6,622 nt of DNA from positions 1 to 6,622 of the forward strand of contig JAGVII010000237.1 in assembly GCA_020056155.1 (NCBI GenBank). The letters run 5' to 3'. Origin of the DNA: Afipia sp. (lineage in GTDB: Bacteria > Pseudomonadota > Alphaproteobacteria > Rhizobiales > Xanthobacteraceae). The notes beneath the pieces were generated by a model, which worked only from the letters and a program-made list of their open reading frames with translations, was not told the DNA's origin and made no database searches. Shown here one piece after another: positions 1 through 6,503 of the stretch; within the stretch, counting starts at the first letter, position 1; every line of letters starts with the position of its first letter. The position numbers and the translations under genes were made by a program.

Positions 1-37
1 CCGTAACGCGGCCGGCAAATGCGGATAACTCGGAGCC

Positions 38-505
38 GTGCCGGCACGTGGTCAAGCATCTCGCTCGTCGTCTCGCCGATCAGGTGTAGATTGCCTCCGG
101 GTGCGCCGCGCGATCGGAAGGAAGCTCGCGCAACAGCAGGCTGCCGCTCGCAGGGCACATATTTCGGAAGTCTTAAGCCAGTTAAAGACGATTATTCGCG
201 ACGAGGGATTCATCGCGCTCGCTGCGGCGCAAAGAATCACGACGGTTCCTGATTGCCTGTATCGTCAAGATACCCTGACATCCGATGAAATGAGTGACGT
301 GCAGATCGCTAATTGTGTGCTCGTTTTCGTGGTTGCGTGGAAATTTATGTTTCCGATGCTTGGGAGCCCGCAGATTGCCAGCTATCTAGAGAGAACTTGG
401 CCTGGCTTCATCGGGGATTTCAAGGATACCTTTATTACCCTGATCATGGATGGACCATTTCCTCACGAGCGTCGAAATCCGATCCGGCCGACATATTTTA
501 GCTAA
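38..505 (+). CDS. hypothetical protein, weakly supported
   Basis: Open frame of 155 codons starting at GTG, bounded upstream by an in-frame stop at 26-28. I do not recognise a family. Residues 1-40 are rich in Arg, Ser, Ala and Gln and look like non-coding translation. Residues 41-155 look more protein-like: an amphipathic stretch (about 42-66), a hydrophobic segment (about 88-108, which could be one membrane helix or a buried helix), and an aromatic C-terminal part with WPGF at 121-124. The real start may therefore be internal, for example the Met at residue 85. A GGAG at 32-35 lies only 2 nt from the GTG, too close for a good ribosome site. The DNA is less GC-rich than the protease gene that follows. 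No competing frame is better. It could be a lineage-specific small protein or a decayed gene. Confidence 0.38.
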   Translation: MPARGQASRSSSRRSGVDCLRVRRAIGRKLAQQQAAARRAHISEVLSQLKTIIRDEGFIALAAAQRITTVPDCLYRQDTLTSDEMSDVQIANCVLVFVVAWKFMFPMLGSPQIASYLERTWPGFIGDFKDTFITLIMDGPFPHERRNPIRPTYFS

Positions 506-513
506 GGGGATGG

Positions 514-541
514 TTGACACGATTCATGATTCGGGAATCAT
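514..541 (+). promoter_or_regulatory. possible promoter of the serine protease gene
   Basis: A perfect -35 hexamer TTGACA (514-519) is followed after 16 nt by AATCAT (536-541), matching 4 of 6 of the -10 consensus. A start 6-7 nt downstream would fall at or next to the A of the protease ATG (548), which would give a leaderless transcript. That agrees with the lack of a convincing Shine-Dalgarno before the ATG. The -10 match is modest, so this is an inference. Confidence 0.3.
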
Positions 542-544
542 GAA
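523..544. repeat. perfect 10-bp inverted repeat upstream of protease start
   Basis: The arms TTCATGATTC (523-532) and GAATCATGAA (535-544) are exact reverse complements separated by GG, and end 3 nt before the ATG at 548. The repeat covers the spacer and -10 region of the possible promoter, as a repressor operator would. As RNA it would form a 10-bp hairpin just before the start codon. No T-run follows, so it is not an intrinsic terminator of the upstream ORF. Confidence 0.6.
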
Positions 545-547
545 CCC

Positions 548-1318
548 ATGAGTTTTCGTCAAATATACCTTGCCGCCTGTCTGGTATACTCTGCGGCATG
601 GTCGGGTCCGGCCTATGCCATCGTAGGGAGCCGCTCGGCGCCGAGCAGCGGCATTGCGCAATCCATCGTCACGGTTGTCGCCGCAGGCGGTGGCGTCTGC
701 ACCGGCACGATGATCGCACCGAACATCATCTTGACCGCCGCGCACTGCATCGCGCCGGGCACGGCCAATCGCGTGATCGACTACTCAACGAAATTGCCAC
801 GGCTGATCGCCCCACAACAGGTCGCGGTGCATCCGCGCTACAACGCGCAGTCCATCGGGGCGCATCGGGCGACGGCGGACGTCGCGCTGCTGCGCCTGTC
901 CGCGCCGATGCCCGGCAAATCGGCAGCGCTTCTGGGCGTACCGCGCATTCCATTTACACCCATGTCGCGCTTCACCGTCGTCGGTATCGGATCGACAATT
1001 GCGGAAAGCGAAACCGGCGTCGGCACCGTCCGGGCGGCGCCGCTCGCGGTCACCGGCAAGCCCGGCACGTTGCAGGTGCGCCTGGTGGATCCGCAGACCC
1101 TGAACAGAAGCTCGGGTATGGGCGCCTGCACCGGCGATTCGGGCGCGCCCGCATTTGAGGATCAGGATGGCCGTAGCGTCATCGCCGGCGTGGTGAGCTG
1201 GTCGACGGGCGCGAACAATTCTGCCGGCTGCGGCGGCCTCACCGGCGTGACCCCGCTCACGTTATACAAAGACTGGATCGTGCAGACGGCGCGAAGCTGG
1301 GGCGCATCAATTCCATAA
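548..1318 (+). CDS. secreted trypsin-like serine protease (S1 family)
   Basis: A 256-residue exported protease of the chymotrypsin fold, expected to cleave peptide bonds in the periplasm or outside the cell. Residues 1-24 form a Sec-type signal peptide with an AYA cleavage site. The catalytic triad is visible: His66 in TAAHC, Asp111 in DVALL, and Ser198 in GDSGAP. Cys51/Cys67 and Cys194/Cys228 match two conserved disulfides of the family. Predicted signal peptidase cleavage leaves IVGS as the mature N-terminus, the same kind of end that zymogen activation creates in trypsin, so no propeptide is evident. Gly192 falls where trypsin has Asp189, so preference for Arg/Lys is unlikely; a small or hydrophobic P1 residue is inferred. 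In-frame stops at 515 and 527 leave ATG 548 as the first start. The gene stands alone, 109 nt before the next gene. Natural substrate unknown. Confidence 0.93.
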   Translation: MSFRQIYLAACLVYSAAWSGPAYAIVGSRSAPSSGIAQSIVTVVAAGGGVCTGTMIAPNIILTAAHCIAPGTANRVIDYSTKLPRLIAPQQVAVHPRYNAQSIGAHRATADVALLRLSAPMPGKSAALLGVPRIPFTPMSRFTVVGIGSTIAESETGVGTVRAAPLAVTGKPGTLQVRLVDPQTLNRSSGMGACTGDSGAPAFEDQDGRSVIAGVVSWSTGANNSAGCGGLTGVTPLTLYKDWIVQTARSWGASIP

Positions 1319-1427
1319 TGGCTAACTGGCTACCTCCGCAGCGCCTTTCCGGGTTCCCTCGCCGGGGACTGACAAACGTTGAGTGATCCCTTAATTTCCG
1401 GGTCATGAAACGAAACCGGAGACCATC

Positions 1428-1838
1428 ATGATTTCACGACGCGGTATTATCGGACTTCTCGCCACGCCGTTGCTGTTGCCCGCTGCAAATGCGGTTGCGC
1501 GCGAGACGATGCTGATGGGAACCGTGAACTATCGCGAACGCATAACGCTGCCGCCGAAGGCGACCGTTGTCGTGCAACTCGTCGATATCTCCCTCGCCGA
1601 TGCGCCTGCGCAGGTGATCGCCGAAGATCGCATTAGCGGCGCCACCGGCAGCCCGATCCGCTACCGGCTGCGCTTCGACATCACCAAGATCGAGCCGCGC
1701 CGCACCTACGCGCTGCAAGCCCGCATCTCCGACGGCGACCGCCTGATGTTCGTCAACACCGCGCGCCATGAGGTCTTTGCCGGCGGTCGTAACAATACGC
1801 GCATCCGGGTGCAGCGCACGGACGCGCAGCAGCGTTAA
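1428..1838 (+). CDS. YbaY/YscW-like periplasmic protein
   Basis: A 136-residue exported protein resembling the YbaY lipoprotein / YscW (type III secretion pilotin) domain family, a small beta-rich fold. The family signature is seen in GTVNYRERITLPP (31-43), the strand VVVQLVDISLADAPAQ (47-62), PIRYRLRFD (76-84), and RRTYALQARISDGDRLMFVN (91-110). Residues 1-22 are an N-terminal signal with likely cleavage after ANA. The SRRGIIG at 3-9 resembles a twin-arginine motif, so Tat export is possible. Unlike classical YbaY there is no lipobox cysteine, and in fact no cysteine at all, so it should be soluble in the periplasm rather than lipid-anchored. GGAG at 1418-1421, 6 nt from the ATG, supports the start. 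The next gene begins 42 nt downstream on the same strand and may be cotranscribed. No secretion-system genes are nearby, so a pilotin role is not supported; precise function is unknown. Confidence 0.85.
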   Translation: MISRRGIIGLLATPLLLPAANAVARETMLMGTVNYRERITLPPKATVVVQLVDISLADAPAQVIAEDRISGATGSPIRYRLRFDITKIEPRRTYALQARISDGDRLMFVNTARHEVFAGGRNNTRIRVQRTDAQQR

Positions 1839-1880
1839 CCGCACCTGCTCGCTTCATCGACCCGTCCGGAGTTGACGACG

Positions 1881-2162
1881 ATGCATCAAGCTTTCGCACA
1901 TGTTTTCCGATCGATCGCGATGGCAATGATCTCCGCCGCACTGATCTCCGCCGCGTATGCGCAGCAGATGGAAACGAAAACGCCGCGCCAGCGCCCGCAC
2001 GCCGCAAAGCCAGGTCACGCCGCCGGGCAAAAGCCATTGGGGCGTCCCCGCGCCACTGCGTCCTGCTCTGAATTCGGCGCGGGCTTCGTGCGTATGCCGG
2101 GTTCGGACAGTTGCATCCGTTTCGGCGGAGGCGTTGAGATGGGTGTCGGCTCGGTGCCCTAA
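1881..2162 (+). CDS. small exported protein with porin-type N-terminal motif
   Basis: A 93-residue protein. Residues 1-27 are a signal peptide with an AYA cleavage site followed by QQ. A basic, Pro/Lys/Arg-rich linker (about 30-60) leads to a C-terminal block starting CSEFGAGFVRMPGSDSC (62-78) and then IRFGGGVEMGVG (79-90). This block copies the motif found early in alphaproteobacterial porins (Porin_2 type: Cys, GxGF, PG.D.C, then a GG strand), where the two cysteines are thought to pair. The beta-barrel that should follow is absent: the frame stops three residues later. It could be a stand-alone small protein, as such short homologues seem to occur in Bradyrhizobium relatives, or the remnant of a porin gene. 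ATG 1881 is preferred over TTG 1872 because GGAG (1868-1871) is 9 nt from the ATG but directly abuts the TTG. Confidence 0.75.
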   Translation: MHQAFAHVFRSIAMAMISAALISAAYAQQMETKTPRQRPHAAKPGHAAGQKPLGRPRATASCSEFGAGFVRMPGSDSCIRFGGGVEMGVGSVP

Positions 2163-2237
2163 AGCACAGCCCAGTATAAGGGATCCGTTTGCGGCAAGTC
2201 TGCAAGCGTCTGCGCCCGCTCTTAACGTCCGCCCCGC

Positions 2238-2477
2238 TTAATGACGTTGGCCGCGATGCCGATACTTCTTTCGCGCATGCGCCGACGGCGACCGCACATA
2301 GGGCTGGCTGTAAGATTCCCGATACCGTTTGCGCGATTCCTCCAGCGCTCGCTGATATCCAGGCGATGCCATGATATTTGCCGCCCCGCCGCCGCGAGCC
2401 AAAGCTGGAGTAAGGCAGAAAACTTCCGCTAAGGTAACAATTAGTGCTAACAGGCGCATTTTACTGCCATTCCCCAT
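2238..2477 (-). CDS. small basic secreted protein of unknown function
   Basis: A 79-residue minus-strand protein. Residues 1-27 form a signal peptide: a short basic start, a hydrophobic core (8-22), and an ALA cleavage site followed by RGGG. The mature part has a central segment rich in Glu, Arg and Tyr (SPGYQRALEESRKRYRESY, 38-56) that is probably helical. It ends in a strongly basic His/Arg/Lys tail (66-79). Similar short exported proteins appear to recur in Bradyrhizobium-type genomes, but I know of no assigned function. The start is firm because a full AGGAGG lies 7 nt upstream. An internal Met at residue 7 would also give a signal peptide but lacks such a site. It converges with the porin-motif gene, with 75 nt between stops and no clear terminator hairpin there. 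A TATAGT on the minus strand (2507-2512) is a possible -10 box. Confidence 0.75.
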   Translation of the reverse strand: MGNGSKMRLLALIVTLAEVFCLTPALARGGGAANIMASPGYQRALEESRKRYRESYSQPYVRSPSAHARKKYRHRGQRH

Positions 2478-2484
2478 CTGGACG

Positions 2485-2490
2485 CCTCCT
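2485..2490 (-). promoter_or_regulatory. strong ribosome binding site fixing the start at 2477
   Basis: CCTCCT on the plus strand reads AGGAGG on the minus strand, the full Shine-Dalgarno core, 7 nt before the ATG whose first base is 2477. It is the best ribosome site in the window and the main evidence that this small ORF is a real gene. Confidence 0.7.
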
Positions 2491-2971
2491 GATTTGAGGG
2501 TGGTCGACTATATTCACAAGCTATCTATCGCCGACCCGCTCCGTTAGCCGACTAGGTGCGAGTACAAATTGTTTGCCACGTTAGACCTGCCCTCGCTAGT
2601 CAGATTGAGGTGAAGTCGACGATTCATCCTGGTTCGGTGTTGTTACGTCCCAACAATGGCGCAAGCGATTACTTACATCCGTCCGGCTCATCGCAATCAC
2701 CGTCATACCATGCTCCCCAACTGAAACCGTGGAGAGTGACATCTCTATCTGGGACAACAGTGACTTCTCTATCTGGCGTCTACAGGTTGGATTCGCGTAA
2801 TGACGATCAGAGTGCATGCGTTTGGCTTACGAAATGTCGGGTCGCAATAAGTGACACAGCGACAGCGAAAGCCCCAAGTTCTCGCGTCTTTGCGTCGCGG
2901 CGTCAGGCGAGTGGCCTACTTGTCTGCTCCAAAAGTGCAAGCAGTCTTTCGGGGATGAGAACGGGTCGGGC
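2491..2971. other. gene-poor stretch with IS-like direct repeats
   Basis: About 480 bp in which I find no convincing gene. A plus-strand frame from 2556 to 3011 stays open, but it has no ribosome site, is Ser/Arg-rich without domain features, and overlaps the 3' end of the MarR gene. A minus-strand frame (2596-2817) simply reads through the direct repeats. Composition is visibly less GC-rich than the neighbouring genes. The only structured element seen is the pair of 18-bp direct repeats at 2735-2776. Confidence 0.55.
2735..2776. repeat. two direct 18-bp repeats, period 24 bp
   Basis: AGTGACATCTCTATCTGG (2735-2752) and AGTGACTTCTCTATCTGG (2759-2776) differ at one base and are separated by GACAAC. 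The arrangement recalls the multiple terminal repeats bound by transposase at the ends of IS21-family elements, as I recall them. No transposase gene or second end is visible, so the mobile-element origin is an inference. Confidence 0.7.
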
Positions 2972-3460
2972 CTATGTGGAGCTATACGCTTTGAGCGATT
3001 CGATGGACTGATCTAGTTCCGCCCGGAACTCCTTGAGCGGCCGGGCGCCCAACATACTTGCCATTGCTTCTTGGGCTGTCTCCCAAAGAGGGAAGGCCTC
3101 AATAAGTTTTTGAAGACCCGTACTGGTTATTGAAATGGCGCGAACGCGAGTGTCCTCAGGATCTGGCTCAATCGAAATCAGGCTCGCGCGTTCGAGTATG
3201 GCTAGGCTGCGCGTCAGGGTTGTTCGATCCATTTCGAGCCGCTTCGCCAGTTTGTTCATCGACATGGAGGGTACATAATACAGTGCGGCGAGCGCCGAAT
3301 ATTGGCCGATCGTGAGGCCGGTGGGGCGCAGATAGTCGTCATACATGCGCGTCGTGGCGCGGGCTGCGCTACGAAGTTTCTGGCACGTGCACTGACCTGG
3401 AGAGTGCCGAAGCGCATCCAATCCGGGATGGACGAGAGCTCGTTCTGACTTTCGTTTCAT
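2972..3460 (-). CDS. MarR-family transcriptional regulator
   Basis: A 162-residue winged helix-turn-helix regulator of the MarR family, normally acting as a dimer that leaves its operator when a phenolic acid, carboxylic acid or CoA-ester ligand binds. The N-terminal dimerisation region includes CTCQKLRSAARATTRMYDDYL (24-44) and GLTIGQYSALAAL (48-60). The helix-turn-helix spans about 67-95 (SMNKLAKRLEMDRTTLTRSL, then AILERASLI), with the wing at 96-113 containing the family-typical DPEDTRVRAISIT (100-112). The C-terminal helices (115-160) complete the dimer interface. Cys24 and Cys26 form a CxC near the ligand/dimer region and could be redox-sensitive, but that is speculative. The gene is divergent from the binding-protein operon across 141 nt containing a palindromic operator candidate, so it probably represses that operon and perhaps itself. 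Its ribosome site is weak (GTAGAG about 7 nt upstream). No terminator is evident downstream. Confidence 0.93.
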   Translation of the reverse strand: MKRKSERALVHPGLDALRHSPGQCTCQKLRSAARATTRMYDDYLRPTGLTIGQYSALAALYYVPSMSMNKLAKRLEMDRTTLTRSLAILERASLISIEPDPEDTRVRAISITSTGLQKLIEAFPLWETAQEAMASMLGARPLKEFRAELDQSIESLKAYSST

Positions 3461-3518
3461 GCTGCGACTCTACTTGATTGCCCCCGAAATATGAAGAAGC
3501 GAACCCGTTGAAAAGAGG

Positions 3519-3547
3519 TTGACCCTTAAAATAGGTGTCGATACACA
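3519..3547 (+). promoter_or_regulatory. possible promoter of the catabolic operon
   Basis: TTGACC (3519-3524) and TACACA (3542-3547) are separated by exactly 17 nt, matching 5 and 3 of 6 consensus bases. The palindromic operator begins inside the spacer and covers the -10 and the expected start site, a layout suited to repression. The weak -10 makes the placement tentative. Confidence 0.3.
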
Positions 3548-3567
3548 TTTTAAATGTGTGTATACAC
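3535..3567. promoter_or_regulatory. 33-bp two-tier palindrome, probable MarR operator
   Basis: The core is a perfect palindrome: ACACATTT (3543-3550) and AAATGTGT (3552-3559) about a single central T (3551). The symmetry extends outward: GTGT at 3535-3538 and ACAC at 3564-3567 pair at equal distance, so 13 of 16 positions in each arm match. Each side also contains its own small dyad: GTGT-CGAT-ACAC (3535-3546) and GTGTATACAC (3558-3567). The element lies between the MarR gene (start 3460) and the binding-protein gene (start 3602). It fits the size and symmetry of operators for MarR dimers, possibly two side by side. Confidence 0.65.
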
Positions 3568-3601
3568 TGAATATCATAAAATTGACCTTTTGGGAGGGAA
3601 A

Positions 3602-4831
3602 ATGCGTACGTCGAAGAAGCTTTGTGTCGGTCTTTCAAGCCTCTTTCTGGCCTCGACCTTTATCGGCGGAGCCTTCGCTCAGACGCCGAAGATATCCAAT
3701 AACTCCATCCGGCTGGGCGTGCTGACAGATATGTCGGGCGTTTATGCGGACATCTCGGGGCCGGGCGCCGTCGAGGCCGCGAAGATGGCTGTTGAAGACT
3801 TCGGTGCCGGGATTCCGGGTGTGACCATCGAGGTTGTGTCCGCAGACCACCAGAACAAGGCGGATATCGGCGTCGCCAAAGCACGCGAATGGTACGACGT
3901 GGGCGGTGTGGACGCCGTCTTCGAGATGATGGCCTCGTCCGTTGCGATTGCCGTATTCGAGATGACGAAGGAAAAGCAAAAGATCGCGATTGCGTCGGGC
4001 GCTGCGTCGTCAGCGCTGACAGGCAAGAACTGCTCACCGTTTGGTGTTCACTGGACCTACGACACCTATGCCCTAGCCGCCGGCGCGGGCCGCACGATTG
4101 CGAGCCAGCCCGATGGTGATAGTTGGTTCTTTGTGACGGTTGATTATTCCTTTGGTCACTCGCTCGAGGCTGATACTGCGAAATTCGTAAAAGAGGGCGG
4201 GGGCAAGGTTATCGGCTCGGTGCGTCATCCGTTCCCGACCTCGGACTTTTCGTCGTTTCTCCTGCAGGCTCAGAGCTCGAAAGCCAAGGTGATCGCGCTC
4301 GCGAATGGCGGCGCCGACATGGTCAACTCGGTCCGTCAGGCCAATGAATTTGGGATTATCGCGGGGGGACAGAAGGTGGCGGCGCTGCTGCCGCACCTGA
4401 GCGACATCCACAGTATCGGCCTTGCAACAGCCAAGGGCATTATTCTCACCGAAGGCTTCTATTGGGATCGCACCGACGCGACGCGCGCGTGGTCCAAGCG
4501 TTTCTTTGAGCGCCGCAAGGCCATGCCGACCATGGTTCAGGCAGGCGTTTACTCCTCCGTTCTGCACTACCTGAACGCGGTGAAGGCAGCCGGTACCGAC
4601 GACTCGAAGGCCGTGATGGAAAAGATGCGTGAAACGCCGGTGCGCGACATGTTCGCGGAAAACGGCAAGGTGCGCGTCGATGGCCGCATGGTTCACGACA
4701 TGTACGTGATGCAGGTCAAGACACCTCAGGAATCCAAGTATCCTTGGGACTACTACAAGATCCTGAAGACCATTCCCGGTGACGAGGCATTTCGGCCGCT
4801 CGCGGAGAGCGAGTGTCCTCTGGCCAAGTAG
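3602..4831 (+). CDS. ABC transporter periplasmic substrate-binding protein (branched-chain amino acid/amide type)
   Basis: A 409-residue periplasmic type I solute-binding protein (Peripla_BP_6, LivJ-like). It captures a ligand outside the inner membrane and hands it to an ABC permease not present in this window. Residues 1-26 are a signal peptide with cleavage after AFA. The mature protein starts with SIRLGVLTDMSGVYADISGP (35-54), the typical first strand and ligand loop, and continues with IAIASGAASSALTG (128-141) and the inter-domain region around FVTVDYSFGHSLEAD (177-191). Cys144 (GKNCSP) and Cys405 (SECPLAK, at the C-terminus) are positioned to form the disulfide usual in this subgroup. 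ATG 3602 was chosen over the in-frame ATG 3554: it gives a proper signal peptide and has GGGAGGG (3592-3598) just upstream, while 3554 lies inside the operator palindrome. Next to acyl-CoA enzymes, such proteins usually bind aromatic or aliphatic carboxylic acids rather than amino acids. Ligand unknown. Confidence 0.93.
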   Translation: MRTSKKLCVGLSSLFLASTFIGGAFAQTPKISNNSIRLGVLTDMSGVYADISGPGAVEAAKMAVEDFGAGIPGVTIEVVSADHQNKADIGVAKAREWYDVGGVDAVFEMMASSVAIAVFEMTKEKQKIAIASGAASSALTGKNCSPFGVHWTYDTYALAAGAGRTIASQPDGDSWFFVTVDYSFGHSLEADTAKFVKEGGGKVIGSVRHPFPTSDFSSFLLQAQSSKAKVIALANGGADMVNSVRQANEFGIIAGGQKVAALLPHLSDIHSIGLATAKGIILTEGFYWDRTDATRAWSKRFFERRKAMPTMVQAGVYSSVLHYLNAVKAAGTDDSKAVMEKMRETPVRDMFAENGKVRVDGRMVHDMYVMQVKTPQESKYPWDYYKILKTIPGDEAFRPLAESECPLAK

Positions 4832-4849
4832 CACATACGGAAAATCGTT

Positions 4850-6499
4850 ATGTTTGGATTGCTTCCCGAGAACATGGAGGGGTTGGGCCTGATACAGGAT
4901 CACCAGTTGCTCCTGTCAGATGCGCTCAGGCATGCTGCGCTCTACCATGCCAAGACGCCGGTTATCTCGCGGCTGCGCGACGGCTCATTCCAGTATTCCA
5001 ACTGGGATGAATTGGAGCGTCGCGTGCGCAAGCTCGCAAGCGCTTTGACGGCGGCCGGGGTGGAGCGTGGAGATCGCGTTGCCACCCTGGCGTGGAACAA
5101 CCAGCGGCACGTGGAAGCGTACTTCGCCATCAGTGCGATAGGCGCCGTTTGTCATCCCATCAACCCGCGCCTGTTTCCGGAACAAGTCGGCTATATCGCG
5201 CAACATGCCGGGGATGCAGGCCTCCTGTACGATCTGGAGTACGAAGCCCTGGCGGACACCGTCGAGAAGGCATGCGGCGGCCTTCTTTTCCGGGTTGCGC
5301 TGTGCGATGCCAGAGAGCTGCCCGGCACCGCCTCCGCGGGAGCCATGGCGTATGAAGACTTCATCAGCGCCTTCGACGCGGATGAGTTTGACTATCCAAC
5401 CTTTGATGAACGAACCGGCGCGTCGCTTTGCTACACGTCGGGCACGACCGGAAATCCCAAGGGGGTGCTGAGCACCCACCGGGCGCTACTGCTCCATGCG
5501 ATGTCAGGGCGGACGTCTGACCTTTTCGATTTGCGCCCCATGTCACGCGCACTTTGCATCGTGCCGCTTTATCATGCGCACGCGAGCTGGGGCCTGCCAT
5601 TTGCGGCAGCCATGACCGGCTGTGCTCTGGTTCTGCCGGGCCTGCAGCTCGATGGCGCGTCGCTTGTCGATTTGATCAACGGGCAACAGGTCACGGTTGC
5701 AAACGGTGTTCCGACCGTTTGGCAAACCCTTTCAGATCATCTTACGTCTTCGGGCGGGTCGGTCGATACGCTGAAGCGCATCGTTGTCGCGGGCTCAGCG
5801 CCGTCGCCGACGCTTCTCGGTCATCTTGCCAATCGGTACGACATCGACGTTTGCCATATCTGGGGAATGACCGAGACAGGCCCGTGCGGGACCTCGGGTG
5901 CGATCGTTCCGGGAGCCAGTCCGGATCCGGTGGTCCGAAACACCAAGCAAGGGCGCGGCCTGTTCGGCATCCAGATGCGGATATCGAACGATACCCACAA
6001 GCATTGTCCATGGGGTGAGGACCACATCGGCGCTCTGCAGGTTCGTGGCCTGCATGTTATCTCCGGCTATTACAAACAGGAAGGGGCCGGCTCCGTCGAT
6101 GCCGATGGATGGTTCAATACTGGCGACGTCGCCACCATAGACGAGAACGGGTATCTTAAGATCGTGGATCGTGAAAAGGATCTCGTGAAATCTGGCGGTG
6201 AGTGGATTTCCTCGATCGATGTTGAGAATGCCGCCGTTTCGCATCCTGGCGTCAAGGAAGCCGCTGTCATCGCAATGCCTCACGAACGGTGGGGTGAACG
6301 GCCGCTTCTGCTTGTTGTACGATCCGTAGATACGGATGTCTCGGCGGATGAGATTTTGGCGCACCTCGGTGAGCGCGTTGCGAAATGGTGGCTTCCCGAC
6401 GAGATCGTTTTTGTTGAAGAACTTCCCAAGACCGGAACCGGCAAAGTGATGAAAGCCGAACTACGGAAACAATTCTCTGAAGCTGTTGGGGAGGTATGA
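4850..6499 (+). CDS. acyl-CoA synthetase (AMP-binding family fatty/organic acid-CoA ligase)
   Basis: A 549-residue cytoplasmic ATP-dependent ligase that adenylates a carboxylic acid and transfers it to CoA, releasing AMP and PPi. The family motifs occur in order: phosphate loop [11 protein letters not shown] (195-205), A5 motif WGMTETGP (338-345), TGD (424-426) with the ATP-ribose aspartate, hinge [13 protein letters not shown] (440-452), and C-terminal PKTGTGK (526-532) with the catalytic Lys532. The region [15 protein letters not shown] (78-92) followed by NPRLFPEQ (105-112) places it in the clade of medium-chain/3-(methylthio)propionyl-CoA ligase (DmdB)-like enzymes; this does not fix the substrate. 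It begins 18 nt after the binding-protein stop, so the two are surely cotranscribed. Start uncertain: ATG 4850 has only a weak CGGA (4838-4841), and ATG 4874 (residue 9) fits the usual N-terminus of relatives equally well. Given its neighbours, it probably activates the acid brought in by the adjacent transporter. Confidence 0.93.
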   Translation: MFGLLPENMEGLGLIQDHQLLLSDALRHAALYHAKTPVISRLRDGSFQYSNWDELERRVRKLASALTAAGVERGDRVATLAWNNQRHVEAYFAISAIGAVCHPINPRLFPEQVGYIAQHAGDAGLLYDLEYEALADTVEKACGGLLFRVALCDARELPGTASAGAMAYEDFISAFDADEFDYPTFDERTGASLCYTSGTTGNPKGVLSTHRALLLHAMSGRTSDLFDLRPMSRALCIVPLYHAHASWGLPFAAAMTGCALVLPGLQLDGASLVDLINGQQVTVANGVPTVWQTLSDHLTSSGGSVDTLKRIVVAGSAPSPTLLGHLANRYDIDVCHIWGMTETGPCGTSGAIVPGASPDPVVRNTKQGRGLFGIQMRISNDTHKHCPWGEDHIGALQVRGLHVISGYYKQEGAGSVDADGWFNTGDVATIDENGYLKIVDREKDLVKSGGEWISSIDVENAAVSHPGVKEAAVIAMPHERWGERPLLLVVRSVDTDVSADEILAHLGERVAKWWLPDEIVFVEELPKTGTGKVMKAELRKQFSEAVGEV

Positions 6500-6503
6500 C
6501 GAT

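Noticed and set aside
633..646. Perfect 14-bp palindrome GCTCGGCGCCGAGC inside the protease gene
   Set aside because: It lies in coding sequence of high GC just after the signal peptide; self-complementary GC runs like this are common by chance, and nothing nearby suggests a site.
1347..1370. GC-rich stretch after the protease as a terminator
   Set aside because: Only a 4-5 bp imperfect stem can be drawn and no T-run follows.
1318..1386. 22-codon frame overlapping the protease stop (TAATG)
   Set aside because: No ribosome site apart from possible coupling, no recognisable sequence, and too short to support.
2163..2237. Bidirectional terminator between the convergent small genes
   Set aside because: Only 4-bp complementarities (TTGC/GCAA) and no flanking A/T runs were found.
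2596..2817. Minus-strand open frame with repeated QIE(K/M)SL
   Set aside because: The peptide repeat is only the translation of the 18-bp DNA direct repeats; no start signal or family resemblance.
2556..3011. Plus-strand open frame of 151 codons
   Set aside because: No ribosome site or domain features, composition typical of chance translation, and its end overlaps the MarR gene on the other strand.
3554..3601. In-frame ATG extending the binding protein by 16 residues
   Set aside because: It lies inside the palindromic operator, lacks a ribosome site, and would put a polar stretch before a perfect signal peptide that starts at 3602.
4073..4903. Long minus-strand frame opposite the binding-protein gene
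   Set aside because: Shadow of a well-supported plus-strand gene; contains no domain features.
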